A stretch of 64,000 bases of DNA from Psettodes erumei (lineage: Eukaryota; Chordata; Actinopteri; Pleuronectiformes; Psettodidae), in NCBI GenBank assembly GCA_016785225.1, contig JAFBJZ010000935.1, forward strand, positions 475,001-539,000. The letters are read 5' to 3'. Of the stretch, positions 36,020 through 48,210 are shown in pieces (the first letter of the stretch is position 1; each line of letters opens with the position of its first letter). Below the pieces are notes generated by a model. The model had not been told where the DNA came from, made no database searches, and saw only the letters and a program-made list of their open reading frames with translations. A program made the translations under genes and the position numbers.

Positions 36020-37074
36020 AGAACAGATGCCTGGAAGAAACTGGAGTGATGACCTCAAATCAGGCTTGCATGCAAAAAGGTGGCTTTTTTTTTACATCAC
36101 ATCAGCGAACGACTTCCCTGACGAGAGAGAAAAACAAATTTACAAGCTGCAAAACATCAGACAAGAACAGATGCCACGGGGTTGCTTATCCAAAACTTAT
36201 ATCTGTTCCTCTGTTTGCGGCGAAAGTTATTGTGAGAAAGCAGCAGAAGAGGGTGGGGGAGTGGAGTTTGTGCGCGAGCGTGTTTTGCAGCGTAGGGCGT
36301 GTGGAGCCGGGCGAGTTTTCCAGTCACACCACTCCCTAAGAGGCTGCGTGGTGGGAACGCCGCCTCTGGCTGTCCTTGTCCCCCTCTCTTTCTCATTATT
36401 TTTTATCGTGCTCGCTTTCTCTTCTGGTCCCTCTTGTGTCTCGCGTTCCCTCGTCCCCACCCTTTTCCCTCCATCTCTGTTTGTCTCCGCCGCCGCTGCT
36501 TTCTTCGCTCAGAGCGTTGCTGTGGTGCAGGCCTCCCACCGAGGAACAAGGCTGAATTTTCCATCCACATTTCTGCCTCTGTTCCTCCCTCTCATTTCTC
36601 CACATCTCTCCTCCAGCTCTCTTTCTCCACTCTTGTCTCCCTTTTTTCTTTTTTCATTCCCTCCCTCTTCATCCCCATCCGCACATCAACTCCCCACCAC
36701 CACCGACACAAACTCTTTCCCCACCTCCCACACGTCTCTGTCTGTCCTCCTGATGGCTGCTCGTGTTCGAAGTGAAACAGCAAAATGCGCCCCCCCCACA
36801 GGCATTATATTCACAAAGCACACCGTCGGTCAAAACAGGGAAAAAAACAGACAGCAAACTGCGCCCGCTTGCTGTGTTAGCCGTTTAGAGAAATCCCATT
36901 CTAACTCCATTCGGCTGAAAAACCCTAACTGGAGCACAGTGCGCAATTATTTTCCCTCCCCAACACCTATTTTCTTGCTTTCTCTCTCTCTCCCCCGCAT
37001 CCTGCTCGCATTTTTTTTTTTTTTTTAGCTTAAGCTGCAGTTTTGCTTTACTTACAGTTGCTACTCAGCGTTGG

Positions 37075-37265
37075 AAGTAATGAGGATCTTGGGAGAGCGC
37101 TTGTTTTGCGAGCCACTGCAGGCCTGCACTCGTCCCCTATAGGGAGAGTTAACTGGCATTAGCCCCCGGCTTGGAGAGGCATTGACTCGCACCCATAGAG
37201 ATCTAAACCACCATTATTGGAGCCTGCTGTTTATCTGCTTCTTTCCCCCTAAAGACGCGGCAAGT
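37075..37265. promoter_or_regulatory. Candidate conserved non-coding element
   Basis: Repeat-free, balanced-composition sequence (about 37080-37260) lies between a poly-T-rich tract and a TG-rich stretch. It contains AACTGGCATTAGC and CACCATTATTGGAGCC-type cores (ATTA motifs and an inverted CCAAT). It resembles conserved intronic elements by eye; no alignment was possible. Confidence 0.2.
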
Positions 37266-38382
37266 AGGGGATATTACCTCAGTCTGTGTGTGTGTGAGTG
37301 AGTATTTGTTAGGTGGTGCAGGTGTGTGTGCATTTACAGCCTAAGGGTTGTATTAAGAGATGGTGCTGAAGCAGCCCTTTCTCTGTATTCTACACCAGAC
37401 TATTAGTGCTCACCACTGTTACCTCACTTTAGCAAAAATGGCCCCCGCTGCTCCAGGGGGTCTGTGTTAGCAAGAAAAAGAGTGAGGGAGTGTGTATGTG
37501 TGTGTTTGTGTGTGTGCGCAGAGTAGGCAAGCAGAGGCACCGCTGCATTATTGTGTACACATACTGCAAGCGCGCACACGCATATCTGCTAATGCACACC
37601 CACACGTCCTTTCATCGGCAGTTAATAAAAGTCTTTCATGGACTGTCTGGTTGACTTTTCTTCATCGACACACACGCACACACCACGTTCAAATACACAG
37701 CAGCTTCTAAGCTTAATATTACCAGGGCCCTGAAACAAAACAGAAATATGGCCACGAGTACTCTCCCTCGGCTTTGAACTTCCCCGGCATTTGCGTTTGA
37801 AACCCTGACGAAAAAAAGCTTCAAAGACCAAACTCCCCCTCTTCAAAGGAGACTCAGGGTTGCCTCAACGGTCCTTGCGGAAGAGAAATTTAAAGTGTGT
37901 ATTGGGTTTTTAGCAAGGAGCATTATCTCCAAAAAACGCAATGAACTCCCATTACTTGTGGTCCTCGCTGCCGTGTATCATGAGGAAAGAGTAGAAAATG
38001 GATGTCCTCGCTAAGTGCCTTTTTTTCTTTTTACCAAGAGGAAATTACAGTTATTTGACTCTTCAGCAGCATCGGAGCGTCCTCGTCCTGGATGTCTTCC
38101 TGTCTGCTCCTTCTAAAACTGGACCTGTTCTCCTTTAAAGGGCTCTGATAGATCAGTGTCAAGGACAAACTTTTGTCTACGCTCAGATCTCTCATGATTT
38201 GTGATTTAAAACCCAGAAATCACAATTTTTGAGGGGAGACAAACAAAAAACCCATCTCTGAATAAATTAAGATCGAAAGCACTTTTCCAGCTTCCATTGT
38301 TTTAACATGTGTGGATGTCAGTGGCAGGGTTTTTTTTTTAGCTGTGGCTTTCATTAGCGTGTGTATGCGTGTATGTTTGTGG

Positions 38383-38404
38383 GTGTGTGTGTGTGTGTGT
38401 GTGT
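38383..38404. repeat. (TG)11 microsatellite
   Basis: TG tract complementary to the CA tract about 170 bases downstream. Confidence 0.9.
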
Positions 38405-38552
38405 TCAGCTGGCCGATCGTGGAGGTGTAAATTGCAGACAGCGGATAAAGGGGTTGGCTGAGGGACAGCAAGATATTGCCACGCCGCTGATTGCCACATG
38501 TGCTAATTGTGTTGTAGAGCAGCCATGGGAACACTAGCAATATAAGGAACGT

Positions 38553-38555
<3 letters not shown>

Positions 38556-38589
<34 letters not shown>
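38556..38589. repeat. (CA)17 microsatellite
   Basis: Uninterrupted CA tract of 34 bases. Confidence 0.95.
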
Positions 38590-38593
<4 letters not shown>

Positions 38594-38654
38594 ATGAGAC
38601 AAGCTCCTACACATGTAAGCACACTGTAAGAATTGAAAAAGCACGATAGTCCGA

Positions 38655-38745
38655 TCTGTTTGTATTTGTATAGCGCCGATTCACAGCTTGCACTTTACAG
38701 AGCAACCTCGCCATTAGAGAGAGAAAGCCAACAGTTCCACATATT
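38655..38745 (+). repeat. Fragment of a common teleost interspersed repeat
   Basis: The sequence TTTGTATTTGTATAGCGCC (38659-38677), then a CACTTTACAGAGCAACC block and GAGAAAGCCAACAGTTCC, follows the order of a very abundant fish repeat I recall (TTTGTATAGCGCC, then CTTTACA, then GAGAAACCCAACAATTCC). The fragment is short, diverged and non-coding. The family name is not assigned. Confidence 0.45.
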
Positions 38746-39763
38746 ATTATATTATCACAAATACTTAAACACACATGTACTCCAAAAATACACATGTACT
38801 TTCACACGTGTTTACAGGAAGTTACGCATCATCGACCTTACAACTGGATCATGACAGACAGGAAATTGCCTGCCCACACGTGCACACTCGTAAAAGGTAG
38901 ACGGCCTGAATGGTGGAAGCATTTCCATCCAATTTATTTGTTTTACATTTTCATTCATAGCTAGTTTTTTGTGTTTTTTTTTCCTGTGGACAGGCGAAGA
39001 TATACAGTCAGCCCCCCGCTGACATTTAGCTCCCTCCTCGCGCTCTCAGCAGAAGAACTGCACGTCAAAGATTCAGTTTATGAATTATTAATGGTGTGGA
39101 TTAAATGTGCCTGGACTCGCCTTTTTTCCCTGTTTGTTTTATTTGGACGTAATTACTTAACGGCACCTTGTTAAAAAAAAATAAAAAAAATGTGATGAAG
39201 AGGAGAGGAGGGGAGAAGGAGAGGATTTGTTTGGAAAAGTAATTGGTGGTGAAATAATTACCATGTGCTCCAAGCTTTACTCATTCACTGCAGGAAAACA
39301 GGGAGGCCTCTCAGAGAAGTTCTATGTTTCTTGTCTTTCTTTCTCACTGTTTCCCATTTGTACCTTCATAGTGTCAACTACTCAAACACACAGTGCGAGC
39401 CGCCGCCACTCTGCCATCCAAACAAACACAGTCTGACAGTACGGCCGGTGCCTGGCATGCATCCTTGCACACACGCACAGGCGCACAAAGAGTGGCCTTT
39501 ATCGCAGGGTCGGCTCTCGCAGTTTAAGGGTTCAGTGAACTCCCGCTTGCAGGCTTCATCCACACCGGCCCATCCACCCGCCTGAACCCGGCGCCGCAGC
39601 TAAATCTGTCCCCGAGGCAACAAGTGGTCATGAATCCTCTCCGAGAGGCTTTCGGCTCCTCCAGTCAAGCCCACGCTGCACAAACAGCACATGTTAATAC
39701 ACACACAGACACACACAAGCAGAAACACGCACATATGTGAAAGTATAGATAATCCTGGGCAGT

Positions 39764-39788
<25 letters not shown>
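39764..39788. repeat. (CA)n microsatellite
   Basis: Uninterrupted CA tract of about 25 bases. Confidence 0.95.
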
Positions 39789-39794
<6 letters not shown>

Positions 39795-40673
39795 GCACAT
39801 ACATGTCCGTGGTGGAAAGTGATAGGTCAGCGTAGGCTTGTGGACTTAACTGGAGTATTTCCATTTTATTCAAATTGTCCCACCAATGAACTGTCTTTGT
39901 TGGACAGCTGCAGTCACTAGTTACTCATTCACATAAAAAACATAAGACCAACTTGTTATAGATTAATCTCCCTAGTAATTAAAAATTTCTCCCGCTCAAA
40001 CATGTATGTGAAATGCTTTGTTAATGATAATAATCCAGTTAAAACGGGGAAACTTTGCCGCTGCTGTTTCGTGCGTTTTTACTTTCGAATGGAGGACTTT
40101 TACTCGAAACTGAATATTTTCTCGTTTTGATAACGCTCCTTCTCCGTAAGTGAAGGATCTGAGCCCTTCCCTCGCTGTCGGTACAGACGCACACAGAGGC
40201 ACGCAGCTCGCGTTGCTAGCGTTATCTTTAGAGTCGCTTCAACATTCGCACGCCGACGCCCCCCCACCCCCCCACCCCACCGCATGGTGACAGACTAACT
40301 AATCGAATATTCTCTCTTTGAAGCAGCGCCGCTGGATCTATTCATGTGTGAGGCAGGGGGTCTGTGCGTGTGTGTGTGTGTGTCTGAATATTTCAGCACA
40401 TATCCTATGCGCCTTTGTGCTCTTACGTGTGTTTCCTTATGTGCTTGAGTGTGTTTATTTACAATTGTTTGTGCAATTACTTTCACGCCTGTGCATGTGT
40501 GCGCATGTGCGCGTGTGTGTGTGTGTTTGTGTATGTGTGTAGGCGGCCGGGTGGATGGAAGTGTTGTTTATGCCGTTTCATGCAAAGCAATTATGTTGAC
40601 TTAATTGGGTTTGTTTATGTGGAGAGTGTGCCACCCCCGGTCATGTATTACTGCTATCACGGACAGACACCAA

Positions 40674-40686
40674 CGCACACACGCAC

Positions 40687-40735
<49 letters not shown>

Positions 40736-40736
40736 C
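40674..40736. repeat. (CA)n microsatellite with CG interruptions
   Basis: Over 60 bases of CA repeats with ACGC variants at both ends. Confidence 0.95.
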
Positions 40737-41149
40737 GCATGCATACACACTTCTGGAAACAGCACTTTTCTCACCGCGTGATTGAATAATGTGAAGTGTT
40801 TCCTCTATTACGCTGACTTTATATTCGCCATGAGTTTTGAGGACGCCGTAGCAACAAAATTGTGTTACTACAGCACTCCAGCTGCTCTTCATGATGTGTC
40901 ATCCTGAGTCGATGATTACTCTTGGCACATGCTCCTGTTCCTATATGAAGGCTAATCGTACGCCGTAATTGTAAAAATATGTGCTGACAATCTTCCCAGC
41001 TGAATAGCATCAACGTTGAATTCCCCATCTCATCCGCAGACACCGGTGCAGTTCAAAATGACAAACCAGCCGCCCCTCGCCTCTCCCTCTCCACACTGTC
41101 TCAGGTCTGAATCCAAAGATAAAAGGTTAATTTGCCGTCTCTCTCCTTC

Positions 41150-41400
41150 CTCGGGGCCAAATCAATCCACCATGGTCCCTGTCTGCCACTGTCCTAATCA
41201 GACCCTCGACTCACTATTGGATTTCAATGGAACAGGCGCAGCCCGAAGACCCGCACGACCACCTAATCGATGATCCTCAAATGGCTGCGGTTTTCTATAG
41301 GGGATCACCCCGGTTTTAATGATTACACAGAGAAAGTGGCACGGGGTCCAATGACTTGATATGTCCTCTGGAAGTGCATTTGTCATTTAGCTAATCGCGA
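41150..41400. promoter_or_regulatory. Candidate conserved non-coding element
   Basis: Repeat-free complex sequence contains CCAAATCAATCCACCATGG, CCTAATCAGACC, AATCGATGATCC, TTTTAATGATTACAC and TAGCTAATCGCG-type motifs (TAAT and ATCGAT cores). It lies about 450-700 bases upstream of exon b. The enhancer reading is inferred from motif density only. Confidence 0.25.
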
Positions 41401-41856
41401 ATTGCAAACAACGTCGTGTATAGCGATTGCGCTGGGTCCCGGGTGTGGCTGTAAATGCTGAATTTGACAAAGCCAGAGAGTCAGAATTAAACCTCAGCGT
41501 AATACGGATCCCTCATTGTTTTGCTTTCGTCAGACAAACGGGGGGAAAAACTGTTTGAAGCAGCTAACTTTTGTGCTATTGAAAGAAATGCAGAGACAAA
41601 GACAAAAGCGGTCTTACAGGGCTTTATTGTTGCAACAGTTCCCTGCAGCTTCATTCAGTTTTCAAGCCAGGCAGATAGGAAGCAAATATAAATCCATTTT
41701 CCATTGATCGCCTTTTTGCAAATAGGGGAATTCAATTTGTGCCAAACATTTTCTTTTAATGTGTCGGCTTCCTCTGCAAAGACAGGACTGTACCTTTGCA
41801 ACTATCAAATATGTCAGTGGATCTCTGAATCTTCAAGTCCCTGTGCTGTTCCGCAG

Positions 41857-41943
41857 GTTCCGCCATGGCCCCGCAGAGCTCTGGGAACGGGCCAGATGGA
41901 GCCCACCCGCCAATCACCCGCTCGCCTATGGCTCAGGAGAGAG
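41857..41943 (+). CDS. arid1b: arid1b exon b (SPMAQERG exon)
   Basis: This short internal exon of 87 nt is bounded by TTCCGCAG (acceptor, AG at 41855-41856) and GTACGT (donor at 41944). It enters with two bases completing a Gly codon and leaves with one base completing a Gly, phase 1 on both sides. It encodes SAMAPQSSGNGPDG..., then ITRSPMAQER. The final SPMAQERG corresponds to the SPMPQERG motif of mammalian ARID1B, which identifies the exon despite its small size. The segment is disordered linker, Pro/Ser/Gly-rich, with no domain. Because the phases match, its skipping would keep the downstream frame. Confidence 0.92.
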
Positions 41944-43617
41944 GTACGTGCGTGTTAGCCACCATTTGGTGTTTGTGAAGTTTGTGTGTCATGCGTGTAA
42001 ATGCATGTAAGTGATTTTCATTTTAGAGAAACTTAGTGGCTAGCTTACATTTGTAGCCTTGATGTGTGTGCAACATTCAGTAAATGTTTTCCATAAGAAA
42101 TCCAGATTGTGCATCAACCTCAGATTAAAAGAGGCTGCAAAATCAAACTGGTCCAAAAATGAAAATACTTTTCTTTACATCCCAATCCAGGAAGGGATGC
42201 ACGAAGATGAGAGACATTTAAAAAGGGAAAACAGAAGTAAACGTTAGCACAGACATGTAAACACGGGCTTGAAGCAACGTTCTCCGATGTTTGTAGGAAC
42301 CTGATGTTCCAGCATGAGCTCTTTCAGCACTTTTCTTACATTGTTCCGCATTCTTGACAGCGCCGCGACGTATTTACCGCTTTTTTAAACACACGCGGGA
42401 TCAAATTATAGTTGTTGTGGTTTCGGCCCAGCAGGTGCACGCACACAAACGCACGCACATACACTAGGTCTTAGCTTTGTGCTTCATCGGTGGCCAAGCC
42501 GCGGTTCAGTAAAAATGTTACAGTAAACAATTCAGTCAATATATCCTGGACTTTGTTCAAGTCATAGTGTGTGTTCTTTGTGATTGCACCACCTCATTTT
42601 TTGGCCACAATTTGCAGCGGGGACGCGAACCCACAGGCCACATGTGCCGGCCAAATGGGAAATTGTTTTCAGCAATTATGGCCACTTCTCAGCTCTCCCT
42701 AAAAATTGCTCATTTAAAAAAAAAAAATCTGCATCCGCACAACATTGGGAAAAAAAAGACCCTAACAGACTAGGATGTAACCTTAATGGAATGACTGCAA
42801 TGCTCCCTCTCTATCACCCACCAAAGAGCAGTAAAGTCAGAGGGAGACAGAGCGAGTGGATGGATGAAGACGGAGAGAGAGAGCAGGGCAACGGTAAAAG
42901 GTTATTTCCCAACATGATGAAATCAAGCCGGAGATTTAATGCAGCTCTCTAATGCCTGTAAACCTCGAGCCCTCCCCAGCCCAGTCCCGGAAAACACAGC
43001 GCCGGTTAACAGGGCTGGCTGTTGTTTTTCGCTGTTTTCCTAGCTAGGATTAACCACCCCCCACCCTCGCCTCCTGAACACACACGTCCCACTTTGCTCA
43101 AGTGCCTGCCTCCCTAAGAGCCTCTCTCCACTCTTCATTTCCATAAATCCGCTGAATGTCCCTCACCCCCCCACACACACTCACACACACGCAGACGCAC
43201 ACTTTCTCTTGCGTGCTTCGCCTGTTGTTGTCGTTGTCCGGCTGAGAGCTTCATTCGCTTTGCGAGAAAGAGAGAAAGGTTTATGTGTGTGGAGAGGGAG
43301 AGGGGGACGAGGCAGGGAGAGAGAGAGAAATCCTTGAATGTGTTATTTGCTTTTAGCACTGTCTGCAAAATGTTCCTCTCCCCATCCATTTTCCAGGCAA
43401 TTTAAAGTGCGGTATTACACACTGTATTTTTTTTCTCCTCCTCTCCCAGAATCCCCTCACCCTAATGGAAGCAAAACATTACAATAATGTCCTCGCTCCT
43501 TAAACCCAGCACTCGCAGCCTAAGCACTTTCAGGCCCCAATCGCTCTTTTCCTCTGTTGCACTGTCTTTCCCTCCCACACACACTTTTCTCCTCTCCGTC
43601 TTGGCCTCTGTCTCTTT

Positions 43618-43657
<40 letters not shown>

Positions 43658-44673
43658 TGGAGCTTTTATTGCTCTCCGTCTCTGTTATCTACCCCCCACA
43701 CGCTCAGAAGCGCAAATATGTACATGCGTGTGCTGTATGCACACACAAGCGAATAGTGAATATGCACATTTCAGGGGGGTTGTCAAAAAACTTTTATCTC
43801 CTTCCTCGCGTTTTCTCCCGCTCTCTTAGCAGAAACAAGGAATTAGACAAATGTCAACTTGCACTTTCCGACCCCGTCGTTTTCCCCCAGCGCCGCGCTC
43901 AGGAGAGAGTCGGCCCGTGCGCGCTCCGGCTCAACAAAGCGGATAGCTATCAAAGTTTACAGTCGAGCAGACCCAATCCATTTACACCTAATCTGCAATA
44001 CGCACACACTCGCACACTCTTTCGTTTCTTCCCTCAATGGCCGTCCAGCGACCTTTCCCCATTCGTGGCGGATTGGGAGACCTTTCTGTTGGGTTTTAAA
44101 AAACGGCATGAAAGAGCGAAGCCCAGGCGAGGATGGCTCCAAATGTCAATTTGAATGGTGGAGGCGAGTTTGGGCCTGAGAGGCTTTGACGCGTCTATTG
44201 ACAGAACGGCTTAGAATAACATAGTAGCCTCAGTCAGGTCAATGCCTCGCTCTGCGGAGAGCAGAGCGCAGGGTTTGCTTCTTTACATGCGCACGTAGAC
44301 TGGGCTTTTGCAGCGTCTCTATCAGACCAGCCGTACACTCGACCTGCGCTGAAGTTCACGGCATCTTCCTCTCTGCGTGTTTTTATTTGCGCCCAGGGTT
44401 CGTTTTACATGACAGCCTGTCCTTTTTTTCTGCATGTTTTGTCTAACACCAAGATGAAAGATTAGAGCGTTCAAAGGGAAGGGTCTCTTTACACGGGGAA
44501 ATTGAATAGCTAGCCTGATTGTGTTGAGCCAGAGAACGATCGCATTTACCCACGAGCCGTGCCTCAGTCCACATTTGAATTCACTGAGCAGGTACATTCA
44601 CATCTGAAGAACTGTCTTTGTAGGCGTTTTATAAGCGAAATGTTGACTTTTTATGTCCATTTGTGTGTGTCAG
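41944..44673 (+). other. arid1b: arid1b intron between exons b and c
   Basis: About 2.7 kb, phase 1, starting GTACGT and ending TGTGTCAG. It contains a CA repeat at 43620-43651, A-runs near 42715-42760 and pyrimidine-rich tracts. No coding exon was seen. Confidence 0.85.
43620..43651. repeat. (CA)16 microsatellite
   Basis: Uninterrupted CA tract of 32 bases. Confidence 0.95.
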
Positions 44674-44847
44674 GGTTCAACATGCAGAGGAACCAGGCCG
44701 GCTCCCAGTTTGCTTCACCTCAGTCGGGACCATCGATGTCCCCGCACCCTTCACCCGGGGGCCCAATGTACGCCGGGATGGGTCCCTACTCCCAGAGCGG
44801 CCCCCCGGGCCCTTATGGACCTCAAGGATCACAGTATGGACATCAAG
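44674..44847 (+). CDS. arid1b: arid1b exon c (GPSMSPHPSPGG exon)
   Basis: A 174-nt exon: two bases, 57 codons, one base. It encodes FNMQRNQAGSQFASPQ, then SGPSMSPHPSPGGPMYAGM and a Gly/Pro/Tyr-rich tail ending GSQYGHQ. The GPSMSPHPSPGG core is diagnostic of ARID1B; as I recall, the ARID1A counterpart reads differently there. The acceptor is GTGTGTCAG at 44673. The donor is GTTGGA at 44848, which departs from the usual GTRAGT at +3 and +4 but keeps G at +5, and is the only site that preserves frame into the next exon. The YGPQG-type repeats resemble prion-like low-complexity segments of BAF subunits. No folded domain is evident. Confidence 0.94.
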
Positions 44848-47800
44848 GTTGGACCCTTTGTTTGTGTTTGCACACATTTCAACTTGTTTTTACTGGTGGG
44901 ATTAGCACCGCCAAATTCATTTGCTCAACTTTACAAGATATTATGCAGGTTTGGTGATGTAAGGCCTATTCCATTGATCTACTGTACTGTGAGCTAACCG
45001 CTAACACTCTAACAAGACAGGAACATGCTAACACCAGTCAATCACAATAGTTCTCCTGTAGTGGAAATTATTTCTCGGATTATACATCATTTCCTGCAAT
45101 GAAGAGTTTTGTTAATGGGAAAAAAAGCTCTCTGTGTTGAGAAGCTTGCTAAATCGTTATTCATAATACTATACCGAGCTACCATATATAAATATTCCTG
45201 TTTTGGACTCCGTGGATGTCCATTTGCTCAAAGATAAACGCTGACATGATGCCTCGTTATTGGTCAGCGGCGCAAATTTGCATGTCAAAGTTAGCTCAAG
45301 TTCAGCTCGTGCTTCCGTCCAGATGAAAGAGTGTCGCTTTGTAATTTGACCGAAGCGTTTAAACAGGAACGTGTTGATATCTTGGGTTGAGTCCTTGGAT
45401 CATAAATCCCGTCACTCTTTGTCAAAAACATTGGTTGCAATGTTCAAACCACATTTTATAAAAGACGATTCAAAACCCAGAGTGAGGGAATTTGATTTCC
45501 CACACGCTCTGTCACCTTTCAGGTTATTGTATTAATTATTAATCATGAAAACCACTAACGGGCCCTGCCTGTGTTGACTTCCTTTGTTGACTTTTACCTG
45601 ACATCAGATTCGTGGAGTGGCCCCTGCTTTCTCAATAGTAATACTGGCGCCCTGAATACCTTGTGTATCATTCATTTAGAGGGGTTACAGAGAAGTTCAG
45701 CCTCAGACGGAAAAGCCACAGTCATCTTTTTTGATGAACGCTGGCCCCCGTTCGGCAGTCGCACTGGGCCTTGACACCGGTGCCACCCGTTTCAAAGAGA
45801 GCCTGCTAATGAGGAATACAAAAAGACTCATTTTGATTTTCGCCTCCCGTTTCTGTTTCTACCTCGGTCTGTCTCTCTCCACGACTCGCGCACGCAGGCG
45901 CGGTCCTGTCTCATCCCGCGGGGCGGGTCTCACTGCGGGCATTAAAACCCGGGCGTCCTGAGGGCGGGACTCTCCGAATATTCATGAGACACTTGAACCC
46001 TGGACAGACCTCTTGACTCTCCTCATAATAACATTATGAGGTATGGCTCCAGACTGACGAGGCTGACTGACACATTGTGAGGTTAATCCGCTGAATGATA
46101 AATCCTGCGGTCGGGCTCAACGGTTTCATCACTAGCATCTCATAAAAAGCCACTTCAAATACATGTTGGATGATTCTGGAAACTCACTTTGGTGTTTGCA
46201 GAAAGATGCAGTGCACAGATAAGAGCAGTCTCATGCTTCCCCTAATCCTAAATCCAGTACCAAATATAGTTAATAGTTACGGGCCCTTATTTGGGAATGG
46301 GACCGGCGTGTCTTAAAAGCACAGAGTCTCTTCCTCCACTGAGACATGGACTGAGTCAGACACGTTGAAATTTAACTGTCTTTCCTGCACTGCATGTCGT
46401 CATGTTAATTCAAGGTTGCACTACAGTTGTTCCAGATTTTGTTAATTAATTATTTTGAAAACTAGCAGGTTAAAGTCCTCAGTGTGTATCTAAATTTATC
46501 TGTCCGGTAATTTCCATTCTAATAATGCCTTACAGAAAATCCCAGTTTGTCACAGTATGTGGGTCTGTTGGATGAAAGATTTCAGGATATGTGGAATCAC
46601 AAAAAAATTGGCTCGCTCTCTATAATTAAGCATTCTTCACCCGCTCGTTTTCTCCAACGACTCCAGGCCAGCAAAGAACTGTTGACATCTGCTGTTGTAC
46701 TTCATTTTCCACCTTTGGCAACACACCAGACGAGACATTATGGTATTTTTTTGGTAAACGTGTGTTTTTATGTGTCACCTTGATGAATGCGCCCGTCGGT
46801 GCACGCGCGCACTTTCCCCAAAAACCGTGACCTCTCCCTCGTATTTGTTAATGTTGATTAATAGCCCTAATGTGTTTGGTATTTGGTCTCCCTTCTCCAC
46901 CCACTCTTATCTCTTAATGTGACTTTGGCTGGGCTGACAGCCCAGTGCGCAGAGAGGAAGAGGAGGAACAGAGTAAGCAGAGGCGGCCTGGAGCCTGGAA
47001 GAGGCTCTGGAGGCAGATGAGCGTGAAATCTCACTGGGACGACAGCAGAGATGTTCCCATCAGAAACAGAAAGAGCCGCCCCGCTGTCTTCTCATCACAC
47101 GCATGTGCATTATATACATATATGTATGTACACGCTCATTCAAACTTAATACGCTTGCAGCTGACCTGCATCTGTCCTACATTAGAGCCCCTGGATATAT
47201 TCAGGAAAACAGCGCGGGGACCTAAAAACGTGGATGCATTTCATTCGCGCAGCATTGCCGAGAGCACGACACACAAAACGTAATACAGACCTCCACCTGC
47301 CATTTTACTCACCTACGTACAGACCTGCGCTCTTTGAAGCCTTAGATTAACCCTCACATCCAATTGCAATCCTCAACCTCCAAACTAACAAACGCTTTTA
47401 CCCCCATTTAGACTAAAAGTGTCTCGGGATAAAAATAACACAATGGGCTACACTGGACTCAAGAAACATTAAATGCAATCCAGGAAGTCCAGTTTTGGCT
47501 CTCTCTTAGGATTTTAAAGGCTCATTAGATGGCAGAGCACTGCGCACCACACCGGTTCCACTATGAAGTGGGATGTCATGAATCTTTCATGACTGACATT
47601 GCACTTTGCTTTTGGCAAAAAAAACTGGGCTCGACTTTTTCTAGCCGGAGCAACTGTGTCAACACAACTGAAATAAACTGTGTGTGTATTATGAGCGCTG
47701 TTGTCAGCCTGAGCACGGCCTAACACAACCACAACCCAACTCTTGTCCTAATCTGACAAGACTAAACTGTTAAAAAGTCGTTTGGTTTTCCATCATTTTG

Positions 47801-48153
47801 AGAATATGCGCAGACGTTTTTAATTTGCGCTCAGAAAGTTCAGTCAGAAATATGAAAACGCTTTTCCCAACGCTGCGCAGCACAGGCAACCATTCATGTG
47901 GACTACAGGTCAGAGCCGGGGCCCCGGTTCTTGGAGGGCCCATCAGAGGCCTGTGTTGGCTGAACGGGGCCGACAGCTGCTGGTCATTGTTCTTAATGAC
48001 AGCTCCATCTGCTCCCCCTTTCCTCCTCCTAGCACACTAACAAATTAGCCAGCCATTAGCCAACACGGAAACTCACTCCAAGTTCCTGAACTCTGCTCTC
48101 TGTTTTTCTTGGCTCATCGTGCTGGGAGAGCCCAACTCTTGGGCCTCGTACGT

Positions 48154-48155
<2 letters not shown>

Positions 48156-48209
<54 letters not shown>
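48156..48209. repeat. (TG)27 microsatellite
   Basis: Uninterrupted tract of 54 bases, second longest TG tract here, preceded by GTACGTAC and followed by CACCACACACACC, which could pair back as a short hairpin. Confidence 0.97.

Positions 48210-48210
<1 letters not shown>

Larger units (their letters stand above)
30936..41856 (+). other. arid1b: arid1b intron between exons a and b
   Basis: About 10.9 kb with GT at the start and CAG at the end, interrupting the frame in phase 1. I found no additional phase-compatible exon. It contains a DR5/DR2 nuclear-receptor cluster near 31880, a DR1 near 36010, several long microsatellites, a teleost repeat fragment near 38660 and regulatory-looking blocks near 37080-37260 and 41150-41400. 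The 333-residue open frame at 36027-37028 lies in pyrimidine-rich sequence and is not regarded as a gene. Confidence 0.85.

Noticed and set aside
36027..37028. 333-codon open frame on the + strand, the longest in the window
   Set aside because: Most of it runs through pyrimidine-rich sequence (Ser/Pro/Leu/Phe runs, ending in poly-T) where stop codons are rare. No domain or family was recognised and no codon-like structure is visible.
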